Source of the DNA: Sphagnum magellanicum
Taxonomy: Eukaryota > Streptophyta > Sphagnopsida > Sphagnales > Sphagnaceae
Direction: 5' to 3'
DNA: 64,000 nt
NCBI GenBank assembly: GCA_021904315.1
Contig: CM038915.1
Location: 7,378,001-7,442,000, forward strand
Under the pieces are notes generated by a model. The model did no database searches. It saw only the letters and a program-made list of their open reading frames with translations, and was not told the DNA's origin. The position numbers were made by a program, and so were the translations under genes. Positions 26,471 through 37,313 of this stretch are shown piece after piece (the first letter of the stretch is position 1; every line of letters starts with the position of its first letter).

Positions 26471-26769
26471 CTTCTTCTTCTTTTTCTTCTTCTTGCCACC
26501 CTTGAAGCAAGCAAAGCTTGTTTTGGTGATGGAGATGAGATTATTTACACAGAACCCAATTATTACTACTACTTATGGTGCTCAACAAATTGCTTCAAGG
26601 TGTGGTAGTGTATATGTATCTCCCCTCTGTCTCCTCTGAAGTCTCAAGTGGTAATAAGGATTTTCCCAAGTATGCAGTATATGAAGGTTGTGTTTGGAAG
26701 CCAAGAACATGCTTTGAAATTTGAAAGAAGCAGAGCTTTATTGCATTGTGCTGGCTCCGGCCTTTCCCT

Positions 26770-27572
26770 TATGGCAAGTTCAAACCAGCAACAGTTAAAA
26801 CAGGAAATGTTCATTTTAAGTTCCCCAAAAATTAACTCACCACTCACACTAACACCTGATCATTGCTCAAAATGTGGGACCAAGTGGCTGATGGTATGTT
26901 CTGTGGTAGGTAAGGCCCACAGATGGGGGGCGTTACCAGAATAAGGTGCCTGCCTGAGGTGGCAGCCATGACCAACATTCTGATAACACACCCATCAAAG
27001 GGCCTTAACATGTGTAAGACTACTCAGCCATATATCCAACACTCAAAGAAAAATGATGTGCCCTTACAAAAATGTAAGAGCATGCCCAGAAACATAAGAT
27101 TTCATCCTCTGTGAGGAGGAATTCTTATGGATTTTAGCAACCTCATAACAGACTGCATAATCCCAGCAAGATTATTTTGCTGGAGTGATGCATAATAATT
27201 AGTTGGGGTTGCCTTGCAGTTCACAATTTTGTGTTGTGCAACGAGCCTCTATGAATGGCCCGTCACTTTAGATACTCCCTCAATGTTTTTAATGTCTGTC
27301 ACTGTGGCTACCGACCTCAGGCCTAGACACCTCAAAGCAAGGAAGGGCCTCTGGCCATACCCTTTTCCTATGCATACTTCCAGCCAAGGACAGACTTTAC
27401 TTTCAAGACCAGACTTTGAACTTTCAAATCCCATAATGGCTCTACTCTTTATGGTAAATTCAAACCAGCAACAACTTCAAATAGCAAATGTTTCCATCAA
27501 GTTCCCAAAACATAAACCCACAACTCATAGTAACACCTTCGTAAACAATTACCCAAACTGTGGGACCAAATG
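26770..27572. repeat. Direct repeat of about 120 bp, 0.7 kb apart
   Basis: Copies at 26770-26885 and 27448-27572 share CTTTATGG-AA-TTCAAACCAGCAAC, GCAAATGTT or GGAAATGTT, AAGTTCCC-AAA and CTGTGGGACCAA phrases. Identity is moderate, so the duplication is old. In both copies short shared peptides end in CGTK. No gene can be assigned, so these could be relics of a duplicated gene piece or of a repeat. Confidence 0.6.
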
Positions 27573-28099
27573 AAAACTACATCGCTTGATAGTCTCTCCC
27601 CCGCCCCTTATAGGCACTGCAACAAATTCCCAACATTTTTTTTCATTATTCTGCAAATCACTATAATGTGCTAAGAAAACCATAGGTTGTACAGATGTGC
27701 TGTGAAAGAAATGAATGAGACTTATGATGGCAAAGTTCAGATGCTCTTGTTGTTTTGTGTACAAAATATATGTCAAGTTGTGATGTGTTGTGTATTGTTA
27801 GCTTTTAGTTGATACGATTTTTTTTCTACCTTAAAAACTCATGTTTTTGTTAGGTAGAATTTAGGTTTGGAGTACTAAGAAGAAATCATAGCTGCCTGTG
27901 CAACAAGTCCCATGTACAATTCCGAACTTATATACTAGAGAACATGCCCCAGAACTGTGTCACCCTAGCATAGAGATTCTAGTTAGGTCATGAAGCTATA
28001 GCATAGGTAGGTTGTAGAGTAGAGTAGGTAGGTACAAAGTGACTGAATAGGCCCTTGATTTTTTTTCGTTGAATAAGGCATGAACACAAAAGCATTTCT

Positions 28100-28560
28100 T
28101 TTGAATTGGAATTACACCCAAGTCTACCCACTTACCTAGGGGGGTTTAGGCACCTACTAGCCTAAGAAATCTACTCACCTAATTACCTAACCTACCTAGC
28201 CTCCTACCTACCAACCTATTTGCTTACTCATTCTATCAACTTTCATACCCATGCTCCCATTCTTTCTACTTACCAACCTACTTGCCCACCTAATCTAGTT
28301 ACCCTCCTACCTAAACCCCCATCCTACCTACCTTTTATTTAGACTATGTACCTACCTAGGCTACATAGGATAACTCTTTACTTGTACACCTACCTACTAC
28401 TTACTTAGACTACTTACATGCTCAACCATCTAAGGTGTCTACCCACCTATTTGAGGTACCTAATTACTTACCTAGTCTATTTAAGTTACCTAACTACGTC
28501 AGCTTGTATCCACTTACACTACTTATTTATTTAGGTTACTTATTTAGGAGAGCAACCCAA
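28100..28560. repeat. Degenerate CCTA/CCTAC tract
   Basis: About 450 bp are dominated by CCTACC, CCTAC and TTACCTA words on the + strand, with no fixed period. It is a low-complexity tract with strong C-on-plus, G-on-minus skew. Confidence 0.75.
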
Positions 28561-29112
28561 AAGGGTTTCCTTTGTTGAAAGCATGAGATGGGGGACCAAA
28601 GTAATTTGATGTCAATATTAAATGTTAATTTCAGTTTGGTCCACTATCTTTTCATAATTGAAAATAATTGTCACAATTTTAAGTCCTAATTTTGGCCAAA
28701 CTAAGTGTATAGATCCCTCTTTTGTAAAATCACTGGAACATAGGGCCGGGACCCTACCCTATGTTTGGTTGAAACACAAGTTGAGATGCAAAAACTGACA
28801 CAAAGTTTTGATGCTAAAAGAAATTTCATGCTGAGTTTTTTTAGTTTGTCTAAGTGTTGAGCCTTCACCACTAGTGATCTCAATGTATTGTGCTTTCATT
28901 ATTATTTAATGTTGAATCTTTTTTAATGTAATTTTTTAATCCCAGCCTTCAAATCTTGTGAATTTAATCTTGAGAATTGGTTTTTTTTTTTTTTTTCTCT
29001 CTCTCTCTCCAAATTTAACCGATTTTATAGATAGTCCTCATTATTGCCATGTATGCCCACTGGACAACAATCATTATAATTATTTAGTCACGACATGCTG
29101 TTTCCATTGCCT

Positions 29113-29184
29113 GGTCCCGTAGTCTAGTGGTCAGGACATTGGACTCTGAATCCAGTAACGCGAGTTCAAATCTCGCCGGGACCT
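29113..29184 (+). tRNA. tRNA-Gln(CTG)
   Basis: A complete 72-base cloverleaf without intron. The acceptor stem GGTCCCG pairs with CGGGACC (29177-29183), with T as discriminator. The D arm contains AGTCTAGTGGTCAGGAC. The anticodon loop CTCTGAA holds CTG at 29146-29148, reading CAG. The T arm is GCGAG-TTCAAAT-CTCGC. Internal A and B boxes are intact. The T-run after 29242 may be the Pol III stop, although it lies some 60 bases down. It is the only RNA gene I can support in the window. Confidence 0.95.
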
Positions 29185-29389
29185 TCTCGTATGAGCTTGC
29201 AAGGGGTAGGAATCTTATTCTGATTCCTCCCTCCTTCTCCCCTTTTTTTGTTCTCTTTATATTTTCGCAACTCCTTCTGATGATAAGTAAGTTGCTACTA
29301 TGGCACATTGCACTATCTGTTAATAGATTGAAAAATTTCAAGACTTTCTGGTTTCAGGATTGTCCAGAACTTCTCCTTGTCTGGCTAGC

Positions 29390-29560
29390 ATGCACTAGTA
29401 TGCCCTAGTATGCTTAGTTTGCAGTGGTTGCAAAACAATACCCCTAGTATGCCAGGCCAGATGGTGCAAAACAATCTCTGGCTTGCCCTAGTGTGCCCTA
29501 GTGTGTTTAGTTTCTAGTCAGTGTAAAACAATAACCACAGTATGCCTTAGTACATTTCAT
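29390..29560. repeat. Degenerate CCTAGTATGC repeats
   Basis: Words of the CCTAGTATGC/CCTAGTGTGC/TGTTTAGTTT type recur seven or more times in 170 bp, together with two GTGCAAAACAAT or GTGTAAAACAAT phrases. It is a small diverged array just downstream of the tRNA gene. Confidence 0.6.
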
Positions 29561-30301
29561 ACAAGGGGGTGTTGATAACAGCTCATCCTATACATATTGT
29601 CATGCACCACTCATGTTACACAAATACAACTTGCAGACAGTAATCCATAGTAATTGGAAAGATACAAAGAATCCTAAGAGATAAAATGTGGCTCTCTTCC
29701 TTCTGAGTGTTAATGCACAAAAGCATGGCACCATCAGTGCGGCAGGGATGTTACTATCATCACTCTCTGCAGCAGCTTTTTCCACTCCCCACATGTGTGG
29801 ATGCAGCAGAGCCACTTTACCTCATTACATGACTTCTTGATCCTCTTGACTACTGACCACTTACAAAATGACGAAGGAATTTGTTTTCAAAGATAGATCG
29901 TCATCAACTGTCCCCCCCAACTGTTGCAAGACCATTAACTTCATACATGTCACAGTCTTCACCAACCCTTAATATACCATTCAAATGATCTACAAAAGCC
30001 AAGGACTCATATGTACTCCACCCAGATCTTTAGAGAAAACTTGTGAGAGAAGCGCATGTAACAAATCCATGGGACATACAGTTTAGCCAGGTCAAATACC
30101 TGCCCACAAAGTTCCAGGACAAAGCAGATACATTCTATACTTTTTATGAGTGGTGAGAAAGACTCTACTGTGGTTCTTTATACAAGGAGGGACTTCTGCA
30201 AACCTATGAAGCTCGGTCCATTAAAAATACAACTGGTACTCTGACAATTTCAAGCATCACCAATTCAAGTTAGACAAGTTTTCCAAATCTATATTACAAG
30301 C

Positions 30302-33300
30302 CTAGGAGATGCCAGCTGGTGCCTCAATGGCAGTACTTGAAGCAGTTCCAGTCACACCATTCAAAACTGTGACGCCTCCCTCAGAGTCAATGTCAATGAT
30401 TGCAGAATCCCCTTCCTTGATCTCCCCAGCAAGCATGCGTTCAGCCATGCTGTCCTCCAATAACCTCATAATGGCCCGCCGTAATGGTCGGGCACCATAA
30501 CTGGGGCTGTAGCCTTCATCCACCACACGATCTCGGAACCTCTCAGTAACCTGCCACAGTGTGGTTCTACAATTTAATGTTGTTCTTCATGGTCACATCA
30601 CTCAGATCAAGTCACAAGCTCGCATAGAACAGTCACTACTCTCCACTACTGCAAAACATGAAAACCTTGGACCGTTGCCATTATGCTGAGGCAAATTGAA
30701 AGTGTAGACACAATGCACTGTTCAAACTAAATGCTGGCCACCCAACAGCTTAGAAAGTCCCAAACCATTCAATGCCTAACAAACACTATAGAAACACCAA
30801 AATACACTCTGTTGGAAAATAATGACAGACAGAACACTAAGCAATTAGATATATCGCCAACCATTAAAATTCCACAATCAAGATACAAGCTGCAGTACCT
30901 GCAAATTGATCTCCTTCTTCTTCAATCGCTCAAAGACTTCCTTCAACATTATGTCTGCAATCTCTTTGACCTCCACTTTTGTCAGCTGCCGGAAGACAAT
31001 AATTTCATCTAGCCGATTTAGAAACTCAGGTCTGAAATATTGCTTCAACTCCTCATTGACCAGACTTTTTATGCGGTTGTAGCTGGAATCTTTTTCACCA
31101 TAGTCTAATTGAAACCCAATTCCACCACCACCCTTCTCAATCACACTACTTCCAACATTGGATGTCATAATCAATAGTGTGTTTTTGAAATCCACTGTAC
31201 GTCCCTTACTGTCAGTCAACCGACCATCCTCCAGAATCTGAAGCATCATATTAAAAACATCAGGATGAGCTTTCTCAATCTCATCAAAGAGGACAACTGT
31301 GTATGGCCGTCGACGAACAGCTTCAGTCAACTGACCACCCTCACTGTAGCCCACATATCCAGGAGGGGACCCAATGAGCTTTGAAACGGTATGTCGCTCC
31401 ATGAACTCACTCATATCAAGGCGAACCATTGCTTCCTCAGATCCAAAATAGTAGGAGGCAAGTGCCTTTGCAAGCTCTGACTTTCCAACACCTGTTGGGC
31501 CAGAGAATATGAAGCTAGCGATTGGCCGGTTAGGGTTCTTGAGACCCACTCGGGCCCTTCGAATGGCCCGACTTATAGCCTTCACTGCCTCATCTTGACC
31601 AATTACCCTTTGGTGAAGTGTTTCTTCCATCTTCAGAAGGCGATCTGATTCATCAGTTGACACTTTCTCAACTGGAATACCTGTCCAAGCTGAAACAATC
31701 TGCTGAATGTCAGACTCCTCTACTACAGGACCTGTATCACCTGCCTCAGTTTCAGCCTTCAACTTCTCCTTTCCTTTCTCTGTGATTGCTGAAATTTGTG
31801 CCTTCAATTCCATTTCACGATCCCGCAGTTCTCCAGCCTAAAATTTGGAGCAAGAAAACAAATGAGTCTGTTGAAAAATGGCCAAATGGTTCTATTTACA
31901 GTGCAAATTGGCTGGCATGTCCAGCAGGTGAACTTTTCTGAGGCAATAGAAGATACTTGCCTTCTCAAAGTCTTGACCACGGACAGCTTCATTCTTCTCC
32001 TTGGTGATCGCTCGAAGCTCCTTGTCAAGATCCCTCGCCTCCTCAGGCAGCTGCATAAGAACACCCCAACAACAAAACAAATATCAAAGACGAATATGTA
32101 TCATTACAGGAAGATACAGTCTGAAGTATGACTGTATGAACAGGTCAATCCAGAATGGTTTCCCATTGCAATTCTCACCTGAGCATGGCGCAAACGGACC
32201 CGAGATCCAGCCTCATCGATTAGGTCAATGGCCTTGTCTGGCAAGAAGCGATCACTGCATACATTTTCATTTGACTTCAGTGTCTTGAACCCAATCACAA
32301 TTTCACATTACATCAGTATCACTAACCCTAGCTAGATATCATAACCAACTAAACTAGGCCATCACCTAACCATATGAGTGTGCAACTCCAACTTGCAGGA
32401 GTGTCCAAAGACTCTCCAACAACTAGAGGGCCTATTAGTGAGCTTTCCACAGCTAAATATTGGAATATGCCACAGCAGCTTCAAGAGAAGCAATGTTTGA
32501 CTGTCCGAGTTCAGCCAAGTTGGGTCCTTCACAAGACTGAAAAGGAGTTCCTTCATTTGTGGAGTATTTTCAGACCTGATGTATTGGTAGGAGAGCTGTG
32601 CAGCTGCTACTAAAGCCTCATCGGTGTAGCGCAACTTGTGATGGATTTCATACCGCTCCCTCAATCCCTTGAGGATTTGGATGGTTTCTTCAACCGATGG
32701 TTCTGGAACAAGGACAGGCTGGAAGCGTCGCTCCAGTGCTGGATCCTTTTCAATATGCTTCCGATACTCATCAAGTGTTGTGGCTCCAATACACTGCAAA
32801 GGTGCAAACATTTCAAGAAGCAGAGCTTTTAAGCAACCTGATGTCACTTCTCCTAAAAGATGAAACCCTCCTCAAGTTTGACCTTTTGGATAAGGGAATA
32901 CCAACACATTATCATTTCAAATCTGTTTGCCAGGGATGAATCTTCTACAATTCAGTGGCCATGGAAGAATTTATTGTTGTCACTTCAATTAGCCATGAAC
33001 TGAAAAATTCTGTCCTATGAGAAATGTAATAGGAAATGAAATCTATGTCGAATACCTACCTGAAGTTCACCTCGGGAGAGTGCAGGTTTCAGGATATTGG
33101 CAGCATCAATGGCACCCTCAGCTGCACCAGCTCCAATAAGGGTGTGCACCTCATCAATGACCAGAATAATATCATCTGCTTGTTTGATCTCCTCCATCAA
33201 TTTCTTCAACCGCTCCTCAAACTCACCTCGGTACTTGGTACCGGCAACCAACAACCCCATGTCTAATGTTATAACCTTTTTGCCTTCAATAGTTTCAGGG

Positions 33301-35377
33301 ACGTCCCCTGATGCTATGCGTTGGGCTAGGCCCTCTGCAATAGCAGTTTTTCCAACACCTGGTTCTCCAATAAGGCAAGGATTATTTTTTGTCCGCCGGC
33401 CCAGAATTTGTGTTACTCTCTCAATTTGAGCTTGTCGCCCAACAACTGGATCAAGTTTGCCCTGAAGACCATCATCAGATGAATAAGTTTCTTACACTGA
33501 AGACCAATGCAACTTATAATTCTGGAGCTAGCCATCATCAGGGTGCTCAACAGGAAAAGGGAACATTTACACCATCAACAATTACAGGAATGACAAAAGT
33601 GGGGGATGTAGAGTTTCAACACATTTACTACCTCTTCAGCAAGTTTTGTCAAATTGGTACCATATTCCTCCAAAGTGGGCATTTTGTTACTACTGCTTCC
33701 ACCCCCTACTCCTGCCCCTACAGACTCTGTACTTTCACCCACCATCCGTATAACCTGTAATAGTGAAAAGGGATAAACACAGAAAAATCAGTATACACAA
33801 ATCACCAAAGCCTCAATGTGCAAATCCCATCAGCAATTGTCTGACCAGCAAGAAACAATGGGTCAAATCAAAGCTTTGAAAACCCCATCCAGCAGGACAT
33901 TGCACTTGAGGAATGACAACGATGGCCCTCTTCATGGAAGGAAGTTTGCCTACACTACTACACTCCTGCATATTTCATCAATGAGTCTGTCTTAAAACAC
34001 ACATTGCCCAAGTAATTCTCCCCCTTCTTAGCATCAGATCACTCTTCCAACTAGGCAGGCAGGAATGATGAGATGGCACACCCACCTGTGTGCGGATGTT
34101 GCTGGGGTCAGCACCAAGATTCTCCAGTACTCGGGCCGCAACACCCTCCCCCTCCCGCAACAACCCCAAGAGCAAATGCTCTGTGCCTATGTAATTGTGA
34201 CCTGCACTCATCATCCATCACAGATATTTCCAGAATAGTTAAGAGCATCTCCACCAGTGCACAGTATGTGACCCTGCAAAAATATTTCTAACATCCAAGT
34301 TTTAGTTACTTTTTCCAACCCCACCCATAAAACTGATACTGGAAGTGCAAATAGGTCATAGACTACCAATAGAAACCCAACTGGACTAATCAAACTATCT
34401 AGCCAATCAGAAACAGGGAGCAGTCAATAAATGCAATTTGATTGTACTTATTAGACTGTTCCAGGGCTCCTCCAGGGCTGTGAAAGCTGTGCACTCTTTC
34501 AGGATCACAGAAAACTTCCAGTGAATTCACTGCATTTGACTGTTGCACCACATCCAAGATTTCCAATGCAGGGCTAAATACTGGAGATACTCAACACACC
34601 CATCTAAAAATATAACTTTGGAATGATGATCTCTTCAAGTTTCCAAGCATGATCATCCCATCAGAACTTCCCCCAGGAAAACATGCACAAATACAAAACA
34701 ATTGAGCCTGATACCATACCAAGCTGCCGTGCCTCCTCCAAAGAGAGCTCCAAAACACGCTTGGCCCGAGGGGTGAAAGGGATTTCAACAGCCACAAACC
34801 CACTCCCTCGCCCGATGATCTTCTCCACCTCCACACGAGCTTCTTTCAGATTCACGCCCATGGATTTCAACACTTTGGCTGCAATTCCGGTTCCCTCACC
34901 TATGAGCCCTAACAAGATCTGCTCGGTTCCTACGAAGTTGTGTCCTAAGCGTCGTGCCTCCTCTTGCGCCAGCATTATGACTTTGATGGCCTTTTCCGTA
35001 AACCGCTCAAACATCGCTGTGATGATTCCCTTGGAGGCAGCAGAGGCAGAAGAAGAAGAAGATGGACGTTTGATATCCACGGCGGATGCGACAACAGAAT
35101 GAAAATCCTTCCCTTGTTTGCAAGTCAAGCCATCAATCGCTGTTGTCGCCTTCCGCATCCCAGCAAAAGCTTGAAACCCTAATGATGTTGACGAAACCAC
35201 CACCTGCTGTAGCTGCTGCTGCTGGCCATTTCTTCTCCTCCTCGCTCCTCCTCGTCCACCAGAATGCGCCAAAGCCGCTCTATTTTGGCTGCTTCCGGCG
35301 GCTTGGAAAACTGAAGAGAATTGAGGACTTGTAGTGTGTAAACTACTCACAGATGCTTTCACTAAAGAAGACGCCAT
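30302..35377 (-). CDS. CLPC: Chloroplast Clp chaperone ClpC (Hsp100)
   Basis: ClpC is the AAA+ unfoldase of the plastid stroma. It feeds proteins into the ClpP protease and also acts at the import motor. Minus-strand exons: 34720-35377, 34086-34201, 33632-33754, 33060-33461, 32576-32793, 32179-32254, 31961-32050, 30899-31837, 30302-30550; total 957 codons including stop. A Ser/Arg-rich transit peptide of about 120 residues precedes the Clp N domain (MFERFTEKA). Two ATPase domains follow, with Walker A GEPGVGKT near 331 and GPTGVGKS near 679 and Walker B ILVIDEVH. The middle domain contains the UVR-like LRDREMELK segment and the C-terminal domain ends in a normal tail. Nothing is missing. One intron, after exon 7, is GC-AG. 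Intron 1 carries a MITE. Confidence 0.97.
31837..31961 (-). other. GC-AG intron in ClpC
   Basis: After exon 7 (ending AAG at 31961) the intron starts GCAAGT and ends TTTTAG before exon 8 (starting GCTGG at 31837). Reading frame and the conserved EKAGELRD junction support it, and no GT donor fits. GC-AG introns with an AAG|GCAAGT consensus are a known minor class of plant U2 introns. The intron occupies 31838-31960. Confidence 0.85.
34240..34595 (+). mobile_element. Tourist-like MITE in ClpC intron 1
   Basis: The element starts GAGCATCTCCA at 34243 after a TAA and ends near 34592 in a diverged inverted copy. Its body matches the copy at 39471 over most of its length: CCAACCCCACCCATAAAACT, ATCAAACTATCTAGCCAATC, TTATTAGACTGTTCCAGGG. 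The ends are inverted, and TAA/TTA flanking bases fit PIF/Harbinger-type non-autonomous elements. No transposase is present. Confidence 0.75.
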
Positions 35378-35989
35378 GTTTGTCCTTCAGAGTTTCAAAT
35401 TCTCCACCACGCCTCGAGCTTCTTCTGTCTGCACAGGAAAATTTCTGTTCTTCCACCTCAAAAATCCCACGTTTCTTCAATCCTCCGTTTCTTCTTTTCC
35501 CCCTCTTACTTTCTGTCTTTCTTTCTGTCTCCTGCGCTACAGCTCCAAGGGCGGAAGAAGAAGAAGAAGAAGAAGAAGAAGAGAAGGATCCGATGTCGAG
35601 CAGGTTCTCGAGCTTCTCTCACCAATCTGGACAACAAAAAAGTAAAAAAAATATCAAAACGTCCAGTACACTAAAGGACGCCACTTTCCTGACTTATAAT
35701 CTGACGATTATGATGAAAAAAAAACACTTACTACTGAGGAGAAGAGAAGCGATTCCTGCACCCACAAACTCCCGAGGGGAGAGGAAGGCGACGACGAGGA
35801 CGACCAAGAAGAAGCATTTGTGGCCAGGGAAAGCTCTTGGCGATCGACAGCCGTCGATTACGAGCTATTGTCGTACGTGGGGAGATTTGGATGGTCAGAT
35901 GAGAACCCACGAAAAAACTAACAAGAAATTCCAAAATCCCAGATCCCAAAATCACATTCCGAGTTCCTATGTGAGGTCCTATTCCTGTG

Positions 35990-36270
35990 ACGTCGACCAA
36001 TTAGAATCCACCACTGCACAACCTTATCTTCGAACTACCGAGGTCCAAATCCGAGGTCCCATCCGAGGTGCCCATCGTAGGTCCCATCCGAGGTGCCCAT
36101 CCGAGGTCTTGGCGAAGGTCCCTTCCTGAGGTCCTATCCGAGGTCGCGTAAGAGGTCCTATCCGACGTCCTGTACAAGGTCCTAACTGAGGTCCTATGCG
36201 AGGCCGCTTAGCCTCTGTCGTGGACGAATAAGAATCGACCATTCCACAACCTTATCTTCAAACTACCTAC
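35990..36270. repeat. Short-period GAGGTCC array with flanking direct repeats
   Basis: About a dozen imperfect units with the core CGAGGTCC-ATC span 36035-36205. On each side lies a copy of a roughly 48-bp phrase (35992-36043 and 36220-36270) containing CACAACCTTATCTTC and AACTACC. The paired flanks suggest one duplicated unit whose interior was amplified or inserted. Confidence 0.8.
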
Positions 36271-36809
36271 CACGTGGCTCCATGAGATGCTTTCAGCGTT
36301 CCCATGGGCGGATTCCACTATAACGTCACCTGGAAACTCAGGACCTGGAATTGCACGCATACACTGGGGTCACACAAGCTAGGAAGAAAAGCTCACCAAA
36401 TCTTTTGCAATGGAGAGAGAGAGAGAGAGAGAGGAGTAGAAAGAAGAGCTCTTGAAGGTGAAGAAAACTTATTAGGAAGAGTAGAAGAAGAAGAGCTTTA
36501 AAGTTGAAGAAATTTTTATGAGAGTAGGTACTTAGAAGAAGAGTTTTCAGTTAGAAGAATTTTAGGGTTTAGGGTAGAAGAATATGGGAACTTTAGGGTT
36601 GCAAGTGGCTCAGTGACTTGATGAACTTTGTTGGGAGAGCAAGAGATGGAGAAAAGAGCAGCTCAAAAAGAGGATAGATGAATTTTGATAATGATGCCCT
36701 TGTTGGGATTTTGAGTCGTTGTCATCACCAGGATCCTTTTGCATATTTTGGTGTGTAGTATGTGTGTGTGTATGATATGTACAAGCAACCCCATAGATGC
36801 TCATTATGT

Positions 36810-37078
36810 GAACCAGTTTGACTCAACATTTGTGCACAGTTAGCTCAGGCTGGTAAACTGCACAGCAAAGCTTAACACTTGCCAGAGAAGAGTGTAATAA
36901 GTATGATTTGATTGCCACTCCCTTTTTCTCATTGGCCAATAAGTGGTTTGCTATCAATAGTCTCACACCTATTTGCAGTCCCAGATTTAGTTTTATGGGT
37001 GGGGTTAGGAAAAAAGTAAATAACTAAACTCGGATGTGAGAAATATTTTTGCAGTGCTGAGCACCATTGGGGATGCTC
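36810..37078 (-). mobile_element. MITE relic upstream of the ankyrin gene 3' end
   Basis: The block contains CACTTGCCAGAGAAGAGTG, TTTTATGGGTGGGG and GATGTGAGAAATATTTTTGC, and ends in TGCTGAGCACC-GGGATGCTC next to TAA. It matches the copies at 39471, 53890 and 41478. The left end is lost or strongly diverged. Confidence 0.7.
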
Positions 37079-37313
37079 TAACCAATGCAAATCTGTAAAG
37101 ATCTGAGATCAATAGCTTTCAAAAGAGCTGTAGTTTGTCAAACCCATTTGCTGCACTATCTGCAGATGAGGATTTTGCAAAGAGTATTTGTTTGTTGTGC
37201 ACAAACTTAAACCACAAACTGTCATCTGTCAAGGACAGATCTGAGAAGGAATTGCAAGAGAAAGGGAGTTTTGTCAAAGAAAGTTTGTGTCCATACTCAC
37301 TGATTTTACAGAG

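Larger units (their letters stand above)
26480..29110. other. Intergenic region with duplicated block and CCTA-rich tract
   Basis: No gene is seen. It holds the upstream region of the receptor kinase, a directly repeated block (26770-26885 and 27448-27572), the CCTA-rich tract at 28100-28560, and a poly-T/CT run at 28982-29010. Confidence 0.5.
35378..37313. other. Spacer between ClpC and the ankyrin gene
   Basis: This is the promoter side of ClpC and 3' flank of the ankyrin gene. No gene seen. It holds a GAA microsatellite at 35550-35582, the GAGGTCC array (36030-36215) flanked by direct repeats, a GA microsatellite at 36417-36433, a TTTAGGGTTTAGGG motif near 36561 and a MITE relic (36810-37078). 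Glu- and Ser-rich frames here come from the GAA run. Confidence 0.5.

Noticed and set aside
35353..36129. Long + strand frame beginning just inside the ClpC gene
   Set aside because: It overlaps the ClpC first exon and then reads through GAA and GAGGTCC repeats. The Glu run and Arg runs come from the repeats. No domain, no splice support.
36024..36242. Arg-Ile-Gly-Pro repeat peptide on the minus strand
   Set aside because: It is only the minus reading of the GAGGTCC array and has no start context, neighbour or conservation to support it.
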